This document shows, in pieces, positions 1-5,186 of a stretch of DNA of 6,445 nucleotides. The DNA comes from Hyphomicrobiales bacterium (GTDB lineage Bacteria > Pseudomonadota > Alphaproteobacteria > Rhizobiales > Beijerinckiaceae), in NCBI GenBank assembly GCA_028865375.1, contig JAGWKJ010000144.1, positions 1-6,445 of the forward strand, written 5' to 3'. The translations under genes and the position numbers were made by a program. Positions within the stretch are counted from its first letter, which is position 1, and every line of letters begins with the position of its first letter. The notes beneath the pieces are model-generated. The model saw only the letters and a program-made list of their open reading frames with translations, made no database searches and had not been told where the DNA came from.

Positions 1-1
1 G

Positions 2-370
2 GCCAAGCTCAAGGCCGGCGCGACGATCGCCGACTTGGCGACCGCCGCCAAGACCGTGGCGCGCCACGCGGAAGGCTTCGTGCGCAACGGCGGCGCCGGG
101 CTGCCGGCGACCGTGGTGACCGCCGCCTTCGACGCGCCGGTCGGTTCGTTCGGCGCCGCGCCGTCGCCCGACGGGGAGACCGTGTTCAAGATCGTCGGCG
201 AGACGCCGCCCGCCGCCGACGCCGCGGCGCAGGCGACCAAGGCGTTGCAGGCCGGCGTCGCGCGCACGATGGAAAACGACGGCATCGCCGTCTTCGTCGG
301 CGCCTTGAAGGCGCGTGCCGGGGCGAGCGTCAACGAAACCGTGTTCCGCAGCCTTTCGGGCGGCGGCTGA
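2..370 (+). CDS. ppiD: C-terminal part of PpiD/SurA-type peptidyl-prolyl cis-trans isomerase (5' end outside window)
   Basis: The frame is open from the window edge and gives 122 residues before TGA at 368-370. The family (PpiD) is an inner-membrane-anchored periplasmic foldase: an N-terminal membrane helix, SurA-like chaperone regions and a parvulin domain assist outer-membrane and periplasmic protein folding. Only the region after, or at the end of, the parvulin domain is visible. It contains a GLPATVVTAAFDAP stretch at visible residues 32-45, then a beta segment ending in VFKIVGETPP, then a helical tail ending VNETVFRSLSGGG. That pattern is what I remember from the C-termini of alphaproteobacterial PpiD proteins encoded just before trpE. 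No catalytic residues are in view, so the call depends on the tail plus gene order. The stop codon overlaps the trpE start by one base, suggesting a shared transcript. Another SurA-like isomerase is the main alternative. Confidence 0.72.
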   Translation, partial: AKLKAGATIADLATAAKTVARHAEGFVRNGGAGLPATVVTAAFDAPVGSFGAAPSPDGETVFKIVGETPPAADAAAQATKALQAGVARTMENDGIAVFVGALKARAGASVNETVFRSLSGGG

Positions 371-1890
371 TGGCGGCGGGGCTCGATTTCGACGCCTTCG
401 CGAAGACCTACGCGCAAGGCCGGCCGCAACTCGTCGCGCGCACGCTGGTGGCCGACCTCGAAACGCCGGTGGGCGCGTTTCTGAAGCTCGCGCGCTCGCG
501 GGCGGGCGACATGCTGCTGCTCGAATCCGTCGAGGGCGGCGCGCAGCGCGGCCGCTATTCGATGATCGGGCTCGATCCCGACCTGCTGTTCCGCGTCGAG
601 GACGGCAACGCCTCGATCGATCGGGCGCCGGCGCGCGGCGCGCCGGCGTTCGCCGCGCTGCCCGGCAAGCCGCTCGACGAATTGCGCGCGCTGCTCGCCG
701 AAAGCGCGATCCCCGCCGCGCCCGGCCTGCCGCCGATGGCCGCCGGCGTGTTCGGCTATCTCGGCTACGAGATGGTGCGCCAGATGGAGCGCCTCGCGCC
801 CGCCAAGCCCGACCGCATCGGCGTGCCCGACGCACTGCTGATGCGGCCCACGATCATGGTCGTGTTCGATTCCGCGCGCGACGAGATGTGGGTCGTCACC
901 CCCGTTCGCCCCAAGGCGGGCGTCGCCGCCAAGGCCGCGCACGAGGCCGCGCTCGACCGCATCGAGGCCGTCGTGGCCGAGCTCGAACGCCCGCTCGCGC
1001 CCGCCGACAGCGAGCTCGTCGATCCGGCGCCCGCCGCGCCGCCGGTCTCCAACACGACGCCGGAAGAGTTCCACGCCATGGTCGCGCGCGCCAAGGAGCA
1101 CATCCTGGCCGGCGACATCTTCCAGGTCGTGCTGTCGCAACGCTTCAGCGCGCCGTTCGACCTGCCGGCCTTCGCGCTCTATCGCTCGCTGCGGCGCGTG
1201 AACCCCTCGCCCTACCTGTGCTTCCTCGATTTCGGCGGCTTCCAGGTGGTGGCCTCGAGCCCCGAGATCCTCGTGCGCACGCGCGCCGGGCGGGTCACGA
1301 TCCGCCCGATCGCCGGCACGCGGCCGCGCGGCGCCACGGAGGCGGAGGACCGCGCGCTCGAAGCCGACCTGCTCGCCGACCCCAAGGAGCGGGCCGAGCA
1401 CCTGATGCTGCTCGACCTCGGCCGCAACGACGTCGGCCGCGTGGCCGGCGTGGGCAGCGTGCGCGTCACCGACAGCTTCTTCGTCGAGCGCTACAGCCAC
1501 GTCATGCACATCGTGTCGAACGTTGAAGGCGAACTCGGCCCCGGCCGCGACGCGCTGGACGCCTTGGTGGCGGGTTTCCCGGCCGGCACCGTCTCGGGCG
1601 CCCCCAAGGTGCGCGCGATGCAGATCGTCGACGAGTTCGAGAAGGACCGCCGCGGCGTCTACGCCGGTTGCATCGGCTATTTCGGCGCCGACGGCGACAT
1701 GGACACCTGCATCGTGCTGCGCACCGCGCTGGTGAAGGACGGCGCGATGCACGTCCAGTCGGGCGCCGGCATCGTCCACGACAGCGTTCCCGCCAGCGAG
1801 CAGGCCGAATGCGTCAACAAGGCGCGCGCGCTGTTCCGCGCCGCCGAAGAGGCCGTGCGCTTCGCCGCCGCCGCCCGCCGCGGGCAGTGA
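370..1890 (+). CDS. trpE: Anthranilate synthase component I (TrpE)
   Basis: TrpE converts chorismate to anthranilate in the cytoplasm, the first committed step of tryptophan synthesis. It uses ammonia released from glutamine by its partner TrpG. The 506 residues match the usual length of a stand-alone TrpE, so it is not a TrpE-TrpG fusion. The N-terminal regulatory region has LLLES at 49-53 and RYS at 62-64, matching the tryptophan-binding site of feedback-inhibited enzymes, so inhibition by Trp is expected. The chorismate-binding domain shows SSPEIL (296-301), PIAGTRPRG (313-321), EHLMLLDLGRND (343-354, with conserved His344), FPAGTVSGAPKVRAM (403-417), R451 in the IVLRT strand, QSGAGIVHDSVP (463-474) and E477/E480/K484. 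No catalytic motif is missing. The ATG is fixed by the TGATG overlap with the upstream gene and by a family-like N-terminus; there is no strong Shine-Dalgarno, which fits coupled translation. No trpG, trpD or trpC follows. A para-aminobenzoate or isochorismate synthase is unlikely given the LLES motif and PIAGTRPRG. Confidence 0.97.
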   Translation: MAAGLDFDAFAKTYAQGRPQLVARTLVADLETPVGAFLKLARSRAGDMLLLESVEGGAQRGRYSMIGLDPDLLFRVEDGNASIDRAPARGAPAFAALPGKPLDELRALLAESAIPAAPGLPPMAAGVFGYLGYEMVRQMERLAPAKPDRIGVPDALLMRPTIMVVFDSARDEMWVVTPVRPKAGVAAKAAHEAALDRIEAVVAELERPLAPADSELVDPAPAAPPVSNTTPEEFHAMVARAKEHILAGDIFQVVLSQRFSAPFDLPAFALYRSLRRVNPSPYLCFLDFGGFQVVASSPEILVRTRAGRVTIRPIAGTRPRGATEAEDRALEADLLADPKERAEHLMLLDLGRNDVGRVAGVGSVRVTDSFFVERYSHVMHIVSNVEGELGPGRDALDALVAGFPAGTVSGAPKVRAMQIVDEFEKDRRGVYAGCIGYFGADGDMDTCIVLRTALVKDGAMHVQSGAGIVHDSVPASEQAECVNKARALFRAAEEAVRFAAAARRGQ

Positions 1891-1910
1891 GGGAGGGGGC
1901 GGGGGCGGCC

Positions 1911-1965
1911 TCCTCCTCCCCTGCGAAGCGGGGGAGGTGGCGAGCGCAGCGAGACGGAGGGGGAG
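1911..1965 (+). repeat. GC-rich dispersed (REP-like) repeat, left copy
   Basis: The copy begins with a hairpin: CCTCCCC at 1915-1921 pairs with GGGGAGG at 1930-1936 around a GCGAAGC-type loop. It continues with GGTGGCGAGCGCAGCGAGAC and ends in GGAGGGGG. This layout (C-rich/G-rich hairpin, then a GCG..GC segment, then GGAGGGGG) resembles short repeats scattered between genes in many alphaproteobacterial genomes, as I remember them. A related copy lies in reverse orientation at 2067-2131. Copy number in the genome cannot be seen from this window. Confidence 0.7.
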
Positions 1966-1992
1966 CCGGTCTCGCGCCACGGACGTCACGCG

Positions 1993-2015
1993 CGTTTCCG
2001 ACGCGGTCGGAAACG
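1993..2015. terminator. Perfect 10-bp hairpin, possible terminator or repeat core
   Basis: CGTTTCCGAC at 1993-2002 is the exact reverse complement of GTCGGAAACG at 2006-2015, with a 3-base loop GCG. It lies about 100 bases after the trpE stop and 160 bases beyond the stop of the convergent DUF192 gene. A symmetric hairpin could end transcription from both sides, but neither side has a T-run, so terminator function is only inferred. It may instead be a structural core of the flanking inverted repeats. Confidence 0.35.
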
Positions 2016-2066
2016 ACGCCTTGTGGCTCGCCGATCGGCGCTCGCCAAGGAACTCGACGGCCGACG

Positions 2067-2131
2067 CCCCCTCCACCGCGCGCTTCGCGCGGTCCCCCCG
2101 CCCCCCCCCCCCGCGAGCGGGGGAAGGGGGC
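2067..2131 (-). repeat. GC-rich dispersed (REP-like) repeat, right inverted copy
   Basis: Read on the minus strand this copy gives GCCCCCTTCCCCCGCTCGCG, then a G-rich stretch, then GGACCGCGCGAAGCGCGCGG and TGGAGGGGGC. It has the same order of elements as the copy at 1911-1965 but with different loop sequences. Two stems are clear on the plus strand: CCGCGCG (2076-2082) with CGCGCGG (2086-2092) around CTT, and 2108-2113 with 2118-2123 around CGAG. It includes a C6-G-C12 run (2094-2112) that makes its exact length uncertain. Confidence 0.65.
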
Positions 2132-2174
2132 GCCCGTTGCGCCGCGCGCAGGTCCGTTCGTGCCGGCCGCACCC

Positions 2175-2666
2175 TCACCGTTTGAACGCGACCTCGTCGG
2201 TCACGCGGTCGCCGACCGCGGCGCCGATCGCTTGCGCTTGGCCCGCGTTGATTTCGATCACCGCCGCCGTCTCGACGCCCGACGAAACGATGGCGTCCGA
2301 CATCGGCTGCGCGTCGCGCGCGATCGAGACGATGCGCCCGTCGGCGCCCACGAACAGCATGTCGAGCGGAATGTAGGTGTCGTGCATCCAGAACTGCACG
2401 ACGCGCGGCTTGGCGAACGTGAACAGCATGCCGCGGTCGGCCGGCATGTAGCGGCGGAACATCAGGCCGCGTTCCTTGTCGGCCGGCGTCGAGGCGACTT
2501 CGAGCCGATAGAGGTGGTCGCCGCTGGCGGTGACGACGTGCGCCGCGTCGAGCGCCGGCGTCGCCTCCTGCGCGCACGCCGGCACCGCCGGGGCGGCGGC
2601 AAGGGCCGTCGCCAGCGCGATCGTCAGCAGGCCGGCGGTCAAACGGATCGCGGAATGACGGGCCAT
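2175..2666 (-). CDS. Secreted DUF192 domain protein
   Basis: The product is 163 residues with a clear export signal. Residues 1-8 are basic (MARHSAIR), a hydrophobic Leu/Ala-rich core runs from about 9 to 27, and an Ala-Cys-Ala cleavage site lies at 30-32 before QEA. The mature part is one DUF192 domain (about 45-158) with the family hallmarks ERGLMFR (65-71), GMLFTF (79-84), FWMHDTYIPLDMLF (92-105) and a conserved DGRIV turn. Its biochemical role is not established, so none is claimed. Cys31 could suggest a lipoprotein, but the preceding VPA is a poor lipobox. The ATG at 2664-2666 is preferred because it places the signal peptide at the N-terminus; a longer TTG-started form at 2726 would bury it and overlap the upstream gene. 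It lies 28 bases after the tandem cold-shock gene, probably in the same operon. Confidence 0.88.
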   Translation of the reverse strand: MARHSAIRLTAGLLTIALATALAAAPAVPACAQEATPALDAAHVVTASGDHLYRLEVASTPADKERGLMFRRYMPADRGMLFTFAKPRVVQFWMHDTYIPLDMLFVGADGRIVSIARDAQPMSDAIVSSGVETAAVIEINAGQAQAIGAAVGDRVTDEVAFKR

Positions 2667-2694
2667 CGGCCGACGCACCGGGCTTGGCGGGCCC

Positions 2695-3315
2695 TCAGTG
2701 GGATTGCGGGAACCGCGTGCTGTCAAGCGGGCGGATTTCCGCCGCCATAAGCCCGTGCGCGCCGTCGCCGTAGCGCACCAGCACGCTGTCGCCGGGCCGC
2801 ACCTCGGCGAAGCCGTATTTCCGCAGCGTTTCCATGTGGACGAAGATGTCGGGCGTGCCTTCGCCGCGAGTCAGGAAGCCGTAGCCCTTGGCGCGGTTGA
2901 ACCACTTCACGACCATGATCTCGAAGCCGCTGGTGGGCACGACCTGCACGTGGGTGCCGCGCGACGGCCGCTCCGCCGGATGGACCGCGGTCGACACGTC
3001 GACGGAGCGCACGCGCACCGCCTGCACGCCCTTGTCGCGGCGCACCGCGTCGCACACGATCCGGGCGCCTTCGGCGATCGACGGGAAGCCGTCGCGGCGC
3101 AGGATGGTGACGTGCAGGAGCACGTCGGCGCCGCCGGCGTCGGGCACGACGAAGCCGTAACCCTTGCCTTGGTCGAACCACTTCACGCGGCCCGCGATCT
3201 CGACGGTCTCGACCGCTTCGCCGCCGATGTCCGCCGTCGCGACCTGCTTCGTCCCGAATGCGTCTTCGTCCAAGGCCGCCCCCAACCGAACCATCCGCCG
3301 ACGCGCGGCCCTCAT
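2695..3315 (-). CDS. Protein with two cold-shock domains (CspA family)
   Basis: The product has 206 residues with two cold-shock domains, OB-fold modules that bind single-stranded RNA or DNA and act as nucleic-acid chaperones in the cytoplasm. Domain 1 (about 40-105) has GRVKWF at 42-47, RNP1 KGYGFV at 51-56 and RNP2-like VLLHV at 65-69. Domain 2 (about 132-197) has VVKWFN at 135-140, RNP1 KGYGFL at 143-148 and IFVHM at 157-161. A linker of about 25 residues (STAVHPAERPSRG region) separates them. The aromatic residues that stack on bases are kept in both. Typical CspA proteins have about 70 residues and one domain; this two-domain form is, as I recall, characteristic of Alphaproteobacteria. 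The first ATG (3313-3315) has no Shine-Dalgarno; the ATG at 3292-3294 (seven residues shorter) is equally possible. The first 35 residues are not conserved-looking. Whether it is cold-induced cannot be told from the sequence. Confidence 0.92.
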   Translation of the reverse strand: MRAARRRMVRLGAALDEDAFGTKQVATADIGGEAVETVEIAGRVKWFDQGKGYGFVVPDAGGADVLLHVTILRRDGFPSIAEGARIVCDAVRRDKGVQAVRVRSVDVSTAVHPAERPSRGTHVQVVPTSGFEIMVVKWFNRAKGYGFLTRGEGTPDIFVHMETLRKYGFAEVRPGDSVLVRYGDGAHGLMAAEIRPLDSTRFPQSH

Positions 3316-3416
3316 GCGCCGCGTCCGAGCGATTCGTCACCGTCACGTTAGCATTGTCGCGCGCGCGTGGAAGCCTCGACGCGCGGCGCCTGCCGGAGAA
3401 TTGTGTGGAAGACGGG
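3316..3416 (-). promoter_or_regulatory. Gap upstream of the cold-shock gene, possible promoter and 5' UTR
   Basis: These 101 bases separate the sirtuin stop from the cold-shock start and are the only sizeable gap among the minus-strand genes, so a promoter for the cold-shock/DUF192 pair is plausible here. On the minus strand a relatively AT-rich patch, GACAATGCTAACG (about 3347-3359), could hold a weak -10 element with CTTCCA about 16 bases upstream; neither matches consensus well. A tandem CGTCAC repeat lies at 3335-3346 on the plus strand. No terminator with a T-tract is visible after the sirtuin gene. Confidence 0.25.
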
Positions 3417-4148
3417 TCATTCCCCGGTGAACAACGCGGACAATTCGCCGCGCCAGACGCCATCGGCCTCGGCGTCGAACGGCGTCGGGTCGCGGTTGGC
3501 GACGAAAACGCGCGCGCCGGCGCGCTTGGCCAGCCTCGGCAGGTCGGCGGCGGGGCGCACCAGCAGCGACGAGCCGAGCGCGAGGCAGAGGTCGCATTCC
3601 AGCATTGCGCGTTTGGCCCCCTCGATCGCGGCCGCCGGCAGGGATTGGCCGAACGCGACCGTCGCCGACTTCACGATGCCCCCGCAGGCGTCGCAGCGTG
3701 GCGTCTCGCCGCGCAGGTCCAACGCTTCGCGGATCGGCCGGAGTTCGCGCCTGGCGCCGCAATCGAGGCAGGCGGCATGCGTGCCCACGCCGTGCAATTC
3801 GACGAGCTTGTCGCCCGGCACGCCGGCCAGCGAATGCAGGCCGTCGACGTTCTGCGTCACGACCGCCAGCGTCGTCGCGCGCCGGGCCAGCGCGGCGATG
3901 GCGCGATGGGTGGGGCCGGGCGTCGCGCCGCGCCAGACGTCGTCGAGCGCGAACTTGCGCGTCCAGGCGAGACGGCGCGTCTCCTCGTCGGCCAGGAATT
4001 CCGCGAACGGCAACGGGGGATGGGCGAGCCAAGGCGAACCCGGCGACCGGAAATCGGGCACGCCGCATTCGGTCGAGACGCCCGCGCCGGTGAACACGAC
4101 CAGCCGCCGTGCGGCCGCGATTTCGGCGAGAAGCGCCGCCCGCTCCAT
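3417..4148 (-). CDS. Sir2-family NAD-dependent protein deacylase (sirtuin)
   Basis: This 243-residue protein is a complete small sirtuin. Such enzymes remove acyl groups from lysines using NAD, releasing nicotinamide and O-acyl-ADP-ribose. The Rossmann NAD site shows TGAGVSTECGVPDFRS (20-35). TQNVDGLH (98-105) and catalytic His119 in ELHG (117-120) form the active site. The zinc ribbon has CLDC (Cys127, Cys130) and CDAC (Cys152, Cys155), all four ligands present. AFGQSLP (165-171), GSSL (192-195) and VANRDPTPFD (216-225) complete the fold. The FGQ variant replaces the more common FGE. The helix before the His81 region reads RLAWTRKF, without an obvious Tyr-x-x-Arg pair of the kind that defines CobB/SIRT5 desuccinylases, so deacetylation is more likely, though this rests on a by-eye alignment. 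The ATG overlaps the glpX stop in TGATG, so it is co-translated with glpX; upstream in-frame codons only read through glpX in another frame. Physiological substrates are unknown. Confidence 0.93.
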   Translation of the reverse strand: MERAALLAEIAAARRLVVFTGAGVSTECGVPDFRSPGSPWLAHPPLPFAEFLADEETRRLAWTRKFALDDVWRGATPGPTHRAIAALARRATTLAVVTQNVDGLHSLAGVPGDKLVELHGVGTHAACLDCGARRELRPIREALDLRGETPRCDACGGIVKSATVAFGQSLPAAAIEGAKRAMLECDLCLALGSSLLVRPAADLPRLAKRAGARVFVANRDPTPFDAEADGVWRGELSALFTGE

Positions 4149-5143
4149 CAGTCGAGCCGGAACTTGCCCATTTCGCGGTGTTCGGCCGAAATCCGTCGCA
4201 CCGTGCCCGTGACGGACCGGTAGATCACGGTTTCGGTCTCCACCATGTCGCGGTTGAAGCGCACGCCGCGCACCAGCGGGCTGTCGGTGACGCCGGTGGC
4301 GGCCACCACCACGTCGCCCGAGGCGAGGTCGCGCATGTCGTATTTGCGCTTGGGATCCTTGACGCCCATGGTCGCCGCGCGTTCGATCTTGGCTTGGGTG
4401 TCGAGGATCAGCCGGCCCTGCATCTGGCCCCCGACGCAGCGCAGAGCGCCCGCCGCCAGCACGCCCTCCGGCGCGCCGCCGGAGCCCAGATACAGGTCGA
4501 TGTGCGTGTAATCGGGCTGCGTCGTGTAGATCACGCCGGCCACGTCGCCGTCCTGGATCAGGCGCACCGAGGCGCCGGCGCGCCGGCAGGCGGCGATCAA
4601 CGCCTCGTGGCGGGGTCGGTCCAGGATCAGCACGCAGATCTCGGCCGGTTTCACGCCCTTGGCCTTGGCGAGCGAGCGAATGTTCTCCTCGGGCGTCATG
4701 TCGAGGTCGACGACGCCCTTGGGATAGCCGGGCCCCACGGCGATCTTGTCCATGTAGACGTCGGGCGCGTTCAGCAGCGATCCGGCTTGGGCCATCGCCA
4801 TCACGGCGATCGAGCCCGGCATGTCCTTGGCGCACAAAGTGGTGCCTTCGAGCGGATCGACCGCGATGTCGACCTTGGGGCCGCCCTTGGCGCCGACCTC
4901 CTCGCCGATGAAGAGCATCGGCGCCTCGTCGCGCTCGCCCTCGCCGATCACGATGCGGCCGTCGATGGGCAGGCGGTTGAGCTCGCGGCGCATCGCGTCG
5001 ACGGCGGCCTGGTCGGCCGCCTTCTCGTCGCCGCGCCCGCGCAGCCGCGCCGAGGAGACCGCGGCGCGCTCGGTCACGCGCACGAGTTCGAGCGTCAGGA
5101 TGCGCTCGATGATTTCCTGCTGTCGGATCGTCAGGTCGGTCAT
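4148..5143 (-). CDS. glpX: Class II fructose-1,6-bisphosphatase (GlpX)
   Basis: GlpX hydrolyses fructose-1,6-bisphosphate to fructose-6-phosphate in gluconeogenesis, using divalent metal in the cytoplasm. The 331 residues match the family length (about 320-340). Comparing with the E. coli protein from memory, the metal and catalytic positions are all present: Asp44 (KAAD), Glu68 in IGEGERDEAP (66-75), Asp96 and Glu99 in VDPLEGTTLCA (95-105), and Glu226 in GGAPEG (222-227). Further family segments are LNAPDVYMDK (124-133), ILDRPRHEALIA (173-184), QDGDVAGVI (197-205) and AATGVTDSPLVRGV (281-294). The EGTTLCA wording is nearer to the dual fructose/sedoheptulose bisphosphatase of cyanobacteria (EGTNLCA) than to E. 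coli EGTRMTA, so sedoheptulose-1,7-bisphosphate may also be a substrate; this is inference. It follows hom by 43 bases with a good ribosome binding site and shares one base with the sirtuin gene behind it. Confidence 0.97.
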   Translation of the reverse strand: MTDLTIRQQEIIERILTLELVRVTERAAVSSARLRGRGDEKAADQAAVDAMRRELNRLPIDGRIVIGEGERDEAPMLFIGEEVGAKGGPKVDIAVDPLEGTTLCAKDMPGSIAVMAMAQAGSLLNAPDVYMDKIAVGPGYPKGVVDLDMTPEENIRSLAKAKGVKPAEICVLILDRPRHEALIAACRRAGASVRLIQDGDVAGVIYTTQPDYTHIDLYLGSGGAPEGVLAAGALRCVGGQMQGRLILDTQAKIERAATMGVKDPKRKYDMRDLASGDVVVAATGVTDSPLVRGVRFNRDMVETETVIYRSVTGTVRRISAEHREMGKFRLD

Positions 5144-5147
5144 TGCG

Positions 5148-5155
5148 CCCCTCCC
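5148..5155 (-). promoter_or_regulatory. Shine-Dalgarno site of glpX
   Basis: On the minus strand GGGAGGGG lies four bases before the ATG at 5141-5143; its core GGGAGG is six bases away. This is the clearest ribosome binding site in the window. It supports the chosen glpX start and shows that glpX is translated independently of hom, unlike the coupled sirtuin gene. Confidence 0.8.
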
Positions 5156-5186
5156 AAGGCCTCTCGTCCGCCGGGCGGTGGCCGGC

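Larger units (their letters stand above)
1891..2174. other. Intergenic region between convergent trpE and DUF192 gene, repeat-rich, no gene
   Basis: No credible coding sequence was found in these 284 bases; open frames crossing the region have low-complexity Arg/Pro/Ala-rich translations. It contains two inverted copies of a GC-rich repeat (about 1911-1965 and 2067-2131), a perfect 10-bp hairpin (1993-2015), a 12-bp palindrome (2029-2040) and a run of 12 C (2101-2112). Both flanking genes end here, so transcription from both sides must stop in or near it. No hairpin is followed by a T-tract on either strand, so a standard intrinsic terminator is not visible. Confidence 0.85.

Noticed and set aside
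626..648. Perfect 10-bp inverted repeat with CGG spacer inside trpE
   Set aside because: Made only of C and G and encoding an Ala/Arg/Gly/Pro stretch in a variable part of TrpE; expected from base composition in coding DNA of this kind.
315..1526. 403-codon plus-strand frame overlapping trpE
   Set aside because: Arg/Ala-rich translation without any motif, fully inside the well-supported trpE frame; typical of GC-rich DNA where alternative frames lack stops.
2667..2726. N-terminal extension of the DUF192 protein from TTG at 2726
   Set aside because: It would overlap the cold-shock gene and put 20 hydrophilic residues before a clear signal peptide; the ATG at 2664-2666 fits better.
1668..2750. 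360-codon plus-strand frame spanning the trpE end, the repeats and the DUF192 gene
   Set aside because: Runs through three unrelated contexts with low-complexity Arg/Pro-rich sequence; no motif, no ribosome binding site.
3258..4223. 321-codon plus-strand frame opposite the sirtuin
   Set aside because: Antisense shadow; the minus strand carries every sirtuin motif in order.
3417..4835. Possible 472-residue sirtuin with a long N-terminal extension
   Set aside because: The extra 229 codons are an alternative frame of glpX, Arg/Gly-rich and motif-free. The sirtuin fold starts at the ATG at 4146-4148.
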